NCBI RefSeq assembly: GCF_021412585.1
Contig: NZ_JAKCMI010000041.1
Location: 62,001-126,000, forward strand
DNA: 64,000 nucleotides
Source of the DNA: Halomonas alkalisoli
GTDB lineage: Bacteria; Pseudomonadota; Gammaproteobacteria; Pseudomonadales; Halomonadaceae
Direction of reading: 5' to 3'
The notes under the pieces were generated by a model, which worked only from the letters and a program-made list of their open reading frames with translations, ran no database searches and was not told the origin of the DNA. The translations under genes and the position numbers were made by a program. Within the stretch, counting starts at the first letter, position 1; each line of letters opens with the position of its first letter. Of this stretch, positions 35,301-42,725 are shown piece after piece.

Positions 35301-37762
35301 CCGTCAAGCGACCAGCCCGAATGGCTGGCGTGGGCCTTCAAGGGCAGCGTCAGGGATTCCTCTCCCTCATTGCGGACCGTCAGGCGGGCCTCGAGGCGCT
35401 GGGCATGGGGCAGGAAGGGCGGGAGGCGAACGCTCTCACTGTCCAGCTCGGCAGTGATGGGCGATATCTCCGGCGTGAAAGGCTGCGCCGGGTCCTCCAG
35501 CGTGAGGCTGTTCATGCGACGACTGATGGACGCCCAGAGGTACCACTGCTCGGCTGCCGGCACGGTCACCGCATAGCGGCGCCGCTCGTCTGTCTCCTCG
35601 ATCTCGAGCTCATCGCCCTCGGCGTTGACGAAGCGCAGGTTGTCTCTGGGGCGTCGCACCTCGATGTGCAGGGTGCGCGCCTGCTCGATGACGGGCAGGC
35701 GAAGATAGCCTGTGGTGTCATCCACGCCACCCGTCTCTTCATCGATGACTCCGTCCCTGGGGAACAGGGGCGCCTGCTCGAGATTCCGCAGCAGTCCTAC
35801 CGCACCCTGATGGTGCCAGGGATCGCCGATGTCCAGCCGGACGCGGTAGGGATCCTGCGAGGGGCCATTCCCGACGAGCCTCAGCGTATAGTCCCCGGGG
35901 GGCAGTCTCCGACTGATGCGCGCGGCCTCCTCAAGGTCGAGGGTACGCAGTAGCTCATTTCCCTGCCAGAACAGCCGGGCCTCGAGGCGCCCTTCTGCCG
36001 GCGGCTCAAGATCCAGCACCAGGCGGTTCTCGCCGGGCAGATGAAAGTGGAAATGGTCCGCGTCATCCTCGCTGTGGAAATGTCCCTCGATGGATTCGCC
36101 CAGCCATAGCGGATTGGCCTCCTCGGGCGTGTCGTTGGGCTCCATCTCCCTGCCGGGCTGGGGCCGACCTAGCGGCTCGGCCTGGAGACGGTAATCGGTA
36201 TTTTCCCCCTCGATCCGCACCTGGTAACGACCCGGCAGCAGGCGCACCGGGCTCAAGCGCCGCTGCTGCAGCGGGTCACCGCGGCGAGACTGCCTGCTGT
36301 CGAGGAAGGGGCGGTTATCACCATCACGGTAAAGGGCCAGGCGCTCGAGTGGATCGCCCTCCGCCAGGAATTCCCAGACCTGGGTCTCACCTCCGACCAG
36401 CAGCTCGAACCAGGCGGTATCGCCGCCTTCGAGCCGGCCCTGACGGACGGCTCCGGGCCTCAGCACAGCGGCCCAGTCACGCTGGTCATTGGGTTCGCTG
36501 ACCCAACCTTCTCGATCCGGCAGCTCCGCCTCGGTCAGCCGCACCTCGGTGGGCACCGGGCCATCGGCACGCCGCGACAATCTCAATTGCAGCAGGTAGT
36601 CGCCAGCGGGAAGTTGCATCTGGGCGAACAGCGCCTCGGCAGGCCCCTCTCGGCACACCGGGTCACGGTCGTCATGGCGACTGAGACAGACATCGATATC
36701 GCGGTCAGTATCGCCAATCACGTCCAGGGTCTGGCCGGGCGCTGACTCATCCAGGCTGAAGGCCAGGTAGTGACGCTGGTGGGGAATCAGATCCAGCGTC
36801 GCGGCTTCGCCGAGGGCGAACCACAGAGCCTCCTCTTCCGAGGTGGCCACGGCCTCTGGTTCCGCCTCCATCGTCTCCTGCGCCGCCGGGTCATCGGCTC
36901 GCGGCGCGGGACGCTGGCCGTCTTCCTCCAGCTCCAGCCCCACGCGCCCGATGGCGTCTCCCTGCGGGTTACGCAGGTACAGGCGCCCTCCCCCGGCGAG
37001 ATCCAGGCGGCTCCACTGCTGCTGCACTGGGGAGTCGCCGTGTACTTCGGCGAGTCGTTCGCCGGCGTCATTCTCGATCCAGGCCTCCAGCGACACGCCC
37101 AGCTCGCCGAGCAGATCGAGTCGCCACAGGTATTCGGCCGCCTCATCCTCCGGCACCAGGGGAATGGCATGTTCGGCGACATCAAGGTGAAAGAACCACA
37201 GCCGCCCGGGGGTCACTTCCAGGTCATCGGCCTCGTCGGGGCCAACCTGGCCGCGGATGCGCATGCGCCCCGCCTCGGTCAAGGTCAACTGGTACTCACC
37301 GCCCGCCCCTTGGGGCAGGAAGCTCACAAGATGCTCCCCTGGCGGGACGATCAGTTGCTGGCGATGCCGCCTTGGCTGGTCGGCGCTGATGCCGAGACTG
37401 AGCAACTCTGTCGCCTCGCGGGTACTCTCCTCGGGCTCGGCGGCACCGAATTCGGCCACCCCGCTCGGCTCCGGCTCTTCCACGGCGGGCCAGAAAAAAC
37501 GTGCCGCGATACCGTCCGGCGTATCACCCTGCAGCTCGAGTTGCCAGAGACGGTCCGTTTCGGCATCGTCCAGCACCCAGCGGAACATGTCTCGATCATC
37601 GCTCGACACCTCCCCCACCAGGCGGGCTTCGCCACGGAACGATTGCGCCTGCTCGGGGGTATCGTTGGGCTCCTCCTCGAAGACCATCCTGGGGAAGGCT
37701 GCCGCACTGCCGGCCAGCAGCAGTGTCAGCAGGCAGGAGACTGATGTAACTGCAACTCGCAC
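32360..37762 (-). CDS. Giant exported protein with two VWA domains (paralogue 1)
   Basis: 1,800 residues from a GTG at 37762, the first gene after promoter box A (predicted 5' leader about 27 bases). A signal peptide of about 22 residues ends in SAAAF. Three or more EPND-type modules follow (EPNDTPEQAQ, EPNDQRDW, EPNDTPEEAN), with a NEW3-like stretch (SGWSLDGLPESLSLAPGE) and two discoidin-like modules. VWA 1 has MIDAS WDGSGSIS (about residue 1352) and VWA 2 FDASGSML (about 1564); a C-terminal beta domain completes it. EPND modules are common in exported proteases, but no protease domain is visible. It is probably a periplasmic or secreted adhesive or scaffold protein with metal-dependent binding sites. 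Function is inferred from domains only. Confidence 0.85.
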   Translation of the reverse strand: MRVAVTSVSCLLTLLLAGSAAAFPRMVFEEEPNDTPEQAQSFRGEARLVGEVSSDDRDMFRWVLDDAETDRLWQLELQGDTPDGIAARFFWPAVEEPEPSGVAEFGAAEPEESTREATELLSLGISADQPRRHRQQLIVPPGEHLVSFLPQGAGGEYQLTLTEAGRMRIRGQVGPDEADDLEVTPGRLWFFHLDVAEHAIPLVPEDEAAEYLWRLDLLGELGVSLEAWIENDAGERLAEVHGDSPVQQQWSRLDLAGGGRLYLRNPQGDAIGRVGLELEEDGQRPAPRADDPAAQETMEAEPEAVATSEEEALWFALGEAATLDLIPHQRHYLAFSLDESAPGQTLDVIGDTDRDIDVCLSRHDDRDPVCREGPAEALFAQMQLPAGDYLLQLRLSRRADGPVPTEVRLTEAELPDREGWVSEPNDQRDWAAVLRPGAVRQGRLEGGDTAWFELLVGGETQVWEFLAEGDPLERLALYRDGDNRPFLDSRQSRRGDPLQQRRLSPVRLLPGRYQVRIEGENTDYRLQAEPLGRPQPGREMEPNDTPEEANPLWLGESIEGHFHSEDDADHFHFHLPGENRLVLDLEPPAEGRLEARLFWQGNELLRTLDLEEAARISRRLPPGDYTLRLVGNGPSQDPYRVRLDIGDPWHHQGAVGLLRNLEQAPLFPRDGVIDEETGGVDDTTGYLRLPVIEQARTLHIEVRRPRDNLRFVNAEGDELEIEETDERRRYAVTVPAAEQWYLWASISRRMNSLTLEDPAQPFTPEISPITAELDSESVRLPPFLPHAQRLEARLTVRNEGEESLTLPLKAHASHSGWSLDGLPESLSLAPGERREVPLTWTLPSEMLESDPSSLFVAVGEHTARRDLELDPSAAALDPQPAPPVPEALDGMVDLAWSALGAHFVDADSGEPIDGLPQRRGGSARFLIDGMASAASSIEVDADPGEALPPIRLAGEGGTVHGLAFNQRSLHDHSYRWREVEIALGESRDALNTRMTVELDSRDGEQFFLLDAPVEARYVRLRPLAIFLEEDERRRSRHGSGELRVLGEPFGELAERRHDLLDRDLGGHWLYTLPDIDRLYGFQGQRHTHRSVTGERRVRRGQRISDERIEMVFAFLQHRAARIDELRWVENLDWDGLPVEEVSVYSSLESPAGPWEHRADWALERDGEGLAILSLPDAPRVRYLRLVFDEPAVPEGERRASWRIPEALQAFEADALGSSRSILGHWGLDKPRGPLEAEQGGDGLRVREIEDPDSHAESPYSLAERVVGRVDEPGDTRHYRVSLDAPDNTLAFELEEPARDRLVATLSNADGEAVPLDWSSVGGGRRQAEAVDIPAGDYRLTVSEPPRSIVFLWDGSGSISEHQPAIYQALNRFAEGLEPGKEVFNMLPLGGPLLINGWADHPSQVAQTLAAYDDDFNSSNSEPALELASRALAQREGQRAIFLITDAEQTDRDLESWETLARVRPRVFTLEITHGSSRDTEVNRWYQNQMLSWAQIADGRYRYTVDRTDLIRGFEAGMRELRQPSEFALAVERRYQEPPEPGSLRVVSANPEQPAVAGGVVHLIFDASGSMLRQMEGGRRIEVARRIVQQTLDERIPDEVPMALRAYGHTEPHSCETELLVEPRADNHDEVREVVSGIRAINLARTPLAASLDAVLDDLSDFADQPRLVVMLTDGEETCDGDVAASVEALVEEGVDVRLNIVGFHIDEIGLQAEFERFAARGGGEYFDSHDGDELIAGLSQALAATWRVLDSAGDEVARGRVDDAPVELDVGQYELVVETQEGERSKTFKVAPSQSVELGL

Positions 37763-37795
37763 CTTCTTATCCCCTCGTACTTTTTTGTTACCAGC

Positions 37796-37840
37796 AGTCT
37801 AGGCACGCTGCCAGCTGGTAGCCCCGTTCGTTTGCAGGGG
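37796..37840 (-). promoter_or_regulatory. Shared operator box A and -10-like element
   Basis: On the minus strand CCCCTGCAAACGAACGGGG (37822-37840) is followed after exactly 20 bases by TAGACT (37796-37801) and GCTGGTAAC. Box B has almost the same sequence over the whole block. The predicted start site near 37789 gives a short leader before the GTG at 37762. It would drive the five-gene unit 37762-21633. Confidence 0.8.
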
Positions 37841-37926
37841 TATCTCTCAAGCCTCGATGCTTATCTCGACACTCCCACCTACCCTCCATGAGCGTCACAT
37901 CATCGGAGGTGGGCGTGCCAGCCCGG

Positions 37927-38601
37927 CTACGCCTCGCCACAGTTGGCCGCAAGCACGAAGTCCCCCTCCTGCGGGTTCTCGGACCCTCGGTGCCCGCTGA
38001 GCCTCCCGGTGGCGGTCACGTTGGCGCCCACGATTCGAAACATTGGGTCAGGGCCATTTCCGCGGTGCCACCGCTTGACGCCAGCCTCGTCCCCGGAGTT
38101 CTGCGCCATCGAGATATCCACGGAATCCAGGTCGCGACCATCGCTGTCGGCTAGATGCGTCACCTGCACCAGTTCTTCCTCGTAGTCGAAGCCAACCCCC
38201 CAGCCGATGCCGCGAAGTACGGAGAGTTCAGTGGTGCCGCGCGTGGTCTCACCCTTAACGTTGAACTGCAACGCCTCGCCATCGTCGCGCTCTGTGATCT
38301 TGCATTCAATGCCGCTGAATTCCAGGCGTTCTCCTTCGATTTCGATGTACGCCGTACCGGTGGTGGCGGCCTCGATACCGCTGTGCAAACTCTCGGCGTA
38401 GAGCCCTTCCAGTCTTTCCCCGGTGGGAGTGTCCTCCTTTGCACGAGCCTCGATCATGGCACCAGCATTGGCCTCCTGCTCTTGGGTGTCGCCAGGCGCG
38501 TCATCGCCGCCACAAGCCGTCAGCAATACAGCGACCCCAACGGCGGCCGATACTGTCAAAATCGATGCAAACCGGGGGTGAGTTACATAGCCGGGGTACA
38601 T
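37927..38601 (-). CDS. Putative lipoprotein of unknown function
   Basis: 224 residues from the ATG at 38601, which has AAGGAG eight bases upstream. A lipoprotein signal ends in VAVLLTACGG (lipobox Cys about residue 30), followed by a flexible Asp/Glu/Gln-rich linker. The mature part is beta-rich (TAYIEIEGERLEFSGIEC; DGEALQFNVKGE) with a Cys pair (GIECKI; AANCGEA) that may form a disulfide. No family is recognised. It is the last gene of the unit beginning at 41887 and lies 51 bases after the metalloprotease gene. It could accompany or anchor the protease at the envelope. Confidence 0.7.
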   Translation of the reverse strand: MYPGYVTHPRFASILTVSAAVGVAVLLTACGGDDAPGDTQEQEANAGAMIEARAKEDTPTGERLEGLYAESLHSGIEAATTGTAYIEIEGERLEFSGIECKITERDDGEALQFNVKGETTRGTTELSVLRGIGWGVGFDYEEELVQVTHLADSDGRDLDSVDISMAQNSGDEAGVKRWHRGNGPDPMFRIVGANVTATGRLSGHRGSENPQEGDFVLAANCGEA

Positions 38602-38652
38602 GGGGGGGTGCTCCTTCGATATTTTAAGGGCCGGAAAACATCGCGTTTTCAC

Positions 38653-41151
38653 TTACCTGGTTTGAAAGGCACGCAGCAGGGTCAGGTATTCGTCCCTGCT
38701 GACAAATGCCAATCGCCTCTCAATCAAATATGGCCACATCAGGGGTGCCAGCGTCGTGGGATGTTCTCCGTTTCCCTCGATGGATGACTTGTTATGGCCG
38801 GACATGCCGTCAAGGGCCAAACGAAATCCGTCAAAGCGCCCCCCGGAAAACTCCGAGGCCGGGTAAGAAATATCGGATGCTTCACCCGGACGATGAGGAA
38901 GGCCGAAATAGTGTGCGAGCTCATGAACAAGGCCTTCTGCCAGCGCCGAGGGAGACCGATCCAGTGTAATCGGCATCGCAACGCCATGGCGTCCGTCAGA
39001 ATGAGGCGTTTGTCCGAATGATTGCCCCGCACCGTAGAAATCTGGCGGGTAAAACACGACGAGAATGTCGTTTCCGCTGAAAAAGCTGCCGATCTCCTCC
39101 CGAACGGCGCGGATGGTGTTTTTTAGAGCCTGCTCATTGATTCCCATGCGCAACTGCGGGGTTACCGAGTCGTTCATCACCAGGTAGAGTTCCGCCAGTG
39201 TCGGGATCGTTTCGTTTGGCGGATTGTCGGCAAAGAATGCTCCAAGCCTTTGCAAAAGACTTGAGTCGTCTTCAAGGTCGATTTCGGGCTCTTCCCGGAA
39301 GAGTCTGCGCGGATCGTTTTCGGCAACCCAGCCCAGCGTGGCGGACTGCAAATCGGCCGCCTGAACCGCTTTATCAATAATGCCAAGGACAACGTCGCGG
39401 TAGATATTCGCGTATTTCTGGTCTGCGTCGCGTCCGGTGCCGATCCCGTAGGCTTCCTTGATGGGCATCAGCTGCACGGCGAAGTCTTCCGCCATCCCGA
39501 CCATGGTCAGGGCCGCCTGCCGCTCGGCCTCGGGCACGCCGTCCGACCATGATCCGACCTTCAGAAATGTGTAGCGGAACACCAGGGGTGCGGGGTCCGT
39601 GTGCCAGTGCTGCACATCACGTTCGGCGATCACGTCTTGCGCCGCCACCGAGCTCGGGTGCGGATCGTGCGGGGTGAGCCGCGTTTCGATCACCGATGTT
39701 CCGCCCTGCGCGTCGGGCGACCAGCCAAAGACGTTGATTGTATTGCGGGCATGGCGCTCGATCTCACCCTGTTCAAGCAGATCGCTTCGCACAACACGCA
39801 CGACGTTGCCATCGATGGACCCGCCCGCCTGGGGGTCGATGCGCCATTGGCTCTGATCCACGACACTGATGTCCAGTTCCGCAGGAAAACTTTCCGGCTG
39901 CCAGCCCTTGTGGATGTGACCGTGTGGTTCCCAATCTACATAGATACGCTGAAGGGCTGGTTTGCCCACCACCAGCGGCGCATCGCGAACCGTCTGGTAG
40001 ACATGGCTGCGCAGCGGCTCGTCGACCGGCCCGCCATGGTTGTCGAGATCAACAAGCGTGGTGAACCGCCACCAATGCGCGCTGCTTGTCATTGTCGCGC
40101 CGTTGCGGCTTTCAACACCGTCCTTGCCACCCTTGATGCGGGCCTCGTAGATGATGCCGGATTCAAGGTCGAAATCCGGGTCGAACCGGAAGAGGGTGTC
40201 TGAGACCGGCACGATCCGGCCTGTCATCTCTAGAGCCTCGCTGCGGATGTCGCGCGTGGTCAGGGAAAAATTTGCGTCAAGGACATCTGCCGCGACCGGA
40301 AAATTGAACTCGATCTCGATCTTTGGCGTTTCGAGATGGACATTCTCCCGTTGATGCGGCGGGCTGTTCGACGCGACCTCCAGAGGCTCAGTCGCCGCGC
40401 ATGCCTCGGGGTCCTCTTCCCAAGATGCCCTATCACAGACCCAACCACGCACATCGCCGATCCGACCCGTCATATCGGTCGAGGAATATCCCCGCTCCCG
40501 ATGGGTACGCGTTTCCCGGACTCGGGCGGCGAACTCTATCTTGTAGGCATTGCCTTTGAGCATGATGTGCATCTTGCTGAGCTCGGGCAATTCCGTCTCG
40601 TAGTACTCGTCGGGGTAATCGATGCAGCCTCTTCGGTCCGGCTCGAACATGTGGCATAGCAAAACTTCGAACAGGCCCTTCACGTCATCAAGCTCGGTGC
40701 CGAACGCCACCCCGCCGTGATCAGGCGGAAATGCAGCAAACAGCCTGAATACGTGGTCTCCCTCCGATTGCAGGCGGGCATTGTACATGCGGAAGCCTTG
40801 CTGGCCCGTGTACCTTTCCGGATCAACCTGGGTCGACGCCCCGCGGCCTTCGGTAAAGTTGGTGACCTGCAGCGTGCCGGTGCCGGTTATGGCATCGGTC
40901 CAGTTGCCGGTCACCTCCATGCCCCATACCACGTCAACAAAGTCGTAGGGTGTCTTGCCCAGCATCGATTCCAGAACCGCCTCGGGCAGGGTGCCGGTCA
41001 AATCGATATCCATGCTGGGTGGCGGAATGGGCTTGTAGTCCTCGGCGGCCTCGAATTCCTCTTCAGGGATCTCGAGCGTCAGTTGCGCCTGAGCGGCACC
41101 GCCGAACGAGAGCACCGAAAGGAACAGGGCAATCGAGATCAAAGTGCGCAT
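38653..41151 (-). CDS. Exported zinc metalloprotease with metzincin motif and Ig-like domain
   Basis: 832 residues from the ATG at 41151 (a GTG at 41154 precedes it). A signal peptide ends in GGAAQAQ. Residues about 270-370 resemble an SbsA-type Ig-like domain (PKIEIEFNFPVAADVLDANFSL ... FDPDFDLESGIIYEARI pattern). The zinc site HELAHYFGLPH (His743, Glu744, His747, His753) is the extended HExxHxxGxxH of metzincins; a Met-turn candidate is not obvious. By eye the base composition is less GC-rich than that of its neighbours, suggesting separate ancestry. It is expected to act outside the cytoplasm; its substrate is unknown. Confidence 0.82.
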   Translation of the reverse strand: MRTLISIALFLSVLSFGGAAQAQLTLEIPEEEFEAAEDYKPIPPPSMDIDLTGTLPEAVLESMLGKTPYDFVDVVWGMEVTGNWTDAITGTGTLQVTNFTEGRGASTQVDPERYTGQQGFRMYNARLQSEGDHVFRLFAAFPPDHGGVAFGTELDDVKGLFEVLLCHMFEPDRRGCIDYPDEYYETELPELSKMHIMLKGNAYKIEFAARVRETRTHRERGYSSTDMTGRIGDVRGWVCDRASWEEDPEACAATEPLEVASNSPPHQRENVHLETPKIEIEFNFPVAADVLDANFSLTTRDIRSEALEMTGRIVPVSDTLFRFDPDFDLESGIIYEARIKGGKDGVESRNGATMTSSAHWWRFTTLVDLDNHGGPVDEPLRSHVYQTVRDAPLVVGKPALQRIYVDWEPHGHIHKGWQPESFPAELDISVVDQSQWRIDPQAGGSIDGNVVRVVRSDLLEQGEIERHARNTINVFGWSPDAQGGTSVIETRLTPHDPHPSSVAAQDVIAERDVQHWHTDPAPLVFRYTFLKVGSWSDGVPEAERQAALTMVGMAEDFAVQLMPIKEAYGIGTGRDADQKYANIYRDVVLGIIDKAVQAADLQSATLGWVAENDPRRLFREEPEIDLEDDSSLLQRLGAFFADNPPNETIPTLAELYLVMNDSVTPQLRMGINEQALKNTIRAVREEIGSFFSGNDILVVFYPPDFYGAGQSFGQTPHSDGRHGVAMPITLDRSPSALAEGLVHELAHYFGLPHRPGEASDISYPASEFSGGRFDGFRLALDGMSGHNKSSIEGNGEHPTTLAPLMWPYLIERRLAFVSRDEYLTLLRAFQTR

Positions 41152-41167
41152 CACCGGACCGCCCCCA

Positions 41168-41887
41168 TCAATCAGCAGCCGCAGGCGCTGGATTGTCGGC
41201 CTCTTCCTCGCCGAGTTCCGTCTCGAAGCGGCCTTCGACTAGGATACAGCCCTCAAGGCTGGGCTCTGACCCGATCAAAGCACTGATAGGGCAAAGGCTG
41301 CCCTCGAACGCTCCGGCCGCGAAACCGCCGCCGGTGACGATCTCCAGCCGGTCGAATGTGACCGTGGCGTCGGTCCCGACGTCATGCGAGGACACGAAAT
41401 AGCCCCTCTGCTCACCGAAGTTCTTGTGATAGGCAATTTCGGCCTCGTTTCGTCCGTTCAGCATCTGTTCCGCCTCGTCGGCTGAAAACGGGGGAAGTTC
41501 GATCGTCAGGCCACCTTGCCTTAGAATACTTTCTGCCTCGGGGTCAACGCCCATGATCCTCAGGGCGACTTGCTCTTCCCCGTCGCCACCGAATACCTGT
41601 GCCATTCGAGCACGCTGTTGTTCACTCATACCCCCAAGGACACTTTCCATCATGTTGGCCATTGAATGCGGTCGCCAGGCGGCGGACGACATGTGCCTAC
41701 CTTCGACCTCGCCCGAGATGGTCAGCCAGCTCCGTTCGAAGCCATCGGCAGTGCCGTCGATCGAGCCGAGAACAGTCATGGTACGAGTGCTTTGTGCGAC
41801 CGCATCGTGGGCGAGCAATACGGCTGCTGCGATTGCGGGCAAGAATATCCAGACGCTGGCTTTCGCGGTGATTCGCGTGCTTTGCAT
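41168..41887 (-). CDS. Exported protein of unknown function, first gene of metalloprotease unit
   Basis: 239 residues from the ATG at 41887, chosen because GAAGGA lies nine bases upstream; the longer start at 41917 has none. A signal peptide (FLPAIAAAVLLAHDAVAQ) precedes a mature region that opens with a small beta unit (RTMTVLGSIDG; WLTISGEVEGR), then a Met-rich helical part (SMANMMESVLGGMSEQQRAR), then beta strands and one Cys pair. I do not recognise it. It ends just before the protease gene (about 16 bases). The Met-rich stretch is unusual and might bind metal or a partner, but that is speculation. Confidence 0.65.
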   Translation of the reverse strand: MQSTRITAKASVWIFLPAIAAAVLLAHDAVAQSTRTMTVLGSIDGTADGFERSWLTISGEVEGRHMSSAAWRPHSMANMMESVLGGMSEQQRARMAQVFGGDGEEQVALRIMGVDPEAESILRQGGLTIELPPFSADEAEQMLNGRNEAEIAYHKNFGEQRGYFVSSHDVGTDATVTFDRLEIVTGGGFAAGAFEGSLCPISALIGSEPSLEGCILVEGRFETELGEEEADNPAPAAAD

Positions 41888-42005
41888 GAAGTGTGTTCCT
41901 TCAAGATATGTTGCCATTCAATTTCCACAGGCGCGTCGAAGACAGACGGCTGAAGTAACCGTATATTTCACCTTCTTTGCCTTTTTCGTGCTTTTTGTTA
42001 CCAAC

Positions 42006-42050
42006 AGTCTAGGTGCACCCCTTTCCCATAGCCCCGTTCGTTTACAGGGG
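42006..42050 (-). promoter_or_regulatory. Shared operator box B and -10-like element
   Basis: On the minus strand CCCCTGTAAACGAACGGGG (42032-42050) is followed after exactly 20 bases by TAGACT (42006-42011) and GTTGGTAAC. It differs from box A by one base in the box. The predicted leader before the ATG at 41887 is about 110 bases. It faces box D in the divergent control region. Confidence 0.8.
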
Positions 42051-42142
42051 TAACCATGTCACGCCTCGCATGTTTCACTGCTGTAAGCCATGTTTCCCTA
42101 TAGTCATCGAAGGGCAGCATCGAATGCTGAAACCGGGCCGCA

Positions 42143-42187
42143 CCCGTTCGAACGAACGGGGACACAGCCTGGTAACCCGTTACATCC
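42143..42187 (+). promoter_or_regulatory. Shared operator box D, nearly palindromic, before regulator genes
   Basis: CCCGTTCGAACGAACGGGG (42143-42161) on the plus strand matches boxes A and B at most positions and is itself an 8-bp inverted repeat, CCCGTTCG-AA-CGAACGGG. About 19-20 bases downstream lies TACATC, a -10-like hexamer. It precedes the YedY-like gene, histidine kinase and response regulator, so the regulator probably controls its own operon. It is the clearest dyad of the four boxes and may show the full operator. Confidence 0.7.
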
Positions 42188-42212
42188 TGCATAGAGCGCC
42201 AAGGAGCTTTCC

Positions 42213-42725
42213 ATGATGAAACGCCGCCTTACCTGCCTGAGCCTGACTGGAGCCCTGTTGATGCCGGCCATGCTGGCCATCGCCGAGCCACTGCCGGCAC
42301 CAGAGGGCCCGGTACTGCTGCGAGTGAGCGGGGAGATCGGCAAGACCAACGTAGACAGCGAAGCTCACTTCGATCGCACCATGCTCGAGGACCTGCCGCG
42401 CCAGACCCTGGATACCTCGACCGTGGTGACCGATGGGGTCAATCACTTCGAGGGCTTCCTGATGCGCGACCTCCTCGCACACGTTGGAGCCCAGGGAGAG
42501 AGCGCCGTGGCTACGGCATTGAACGACTATGTGGTGGATATTCCACTCGAGGATTTCCACGACTTCGAGGTACTGGTGGCGGACAGCATGGACGGTGAGC
42601 GCCTGACGCCCCGTGACAAGGGCCCGCTATGGATCGTCTACCCCAGGGATGATCACGGTGAGCTGCAGGACATCCGCTACGACTATCGCTGGGTCTGGCA
42701 GCTGGAGAGTCTCGAGATTCGATGA
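42213..42725 (+). CDS. Periplasmic YedY-like/molybdopterin-domain protein, likely sensor accessory
   Basis: 170 residues; AAGGAG lies six bases before the ATG (a second ATG follows at 42216). A signal peptide (LTCLSLTGALLMPAMLAIAEP) precedes one domain related to the oxidoreductase molybdopterin-binding fold (the pattern FEGFLMRDLLAHVGAQGES ... LNDYVVDIPLEDF ... PRDKGPLWIVYP). The Cys that coordinates molybdenum in YedY/MsrP is not present, so catalysis is unlikely. Its TGA overlaps the ATG of the histidine kinase. Single-domain proteins of this type are often encoded beside sensor kinases and probably help in signal detection (inference). Confidence 0.7.
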   Translation: MMKRRLTCLSLTGALLMPAMLAIAEPLPAPEGPVLLRVSGEIGKTNVDSEAHFDRTMLEDLPRQTLDTSTVVTDGVNHFEGFLMRDLLAHVGAQGESAVATALNDYVVDIPLEDFHDFEVLVADSMDGERLTPRDKGPLWIVYPRDDHGELQDIRYDYRWVWQLESLEIR

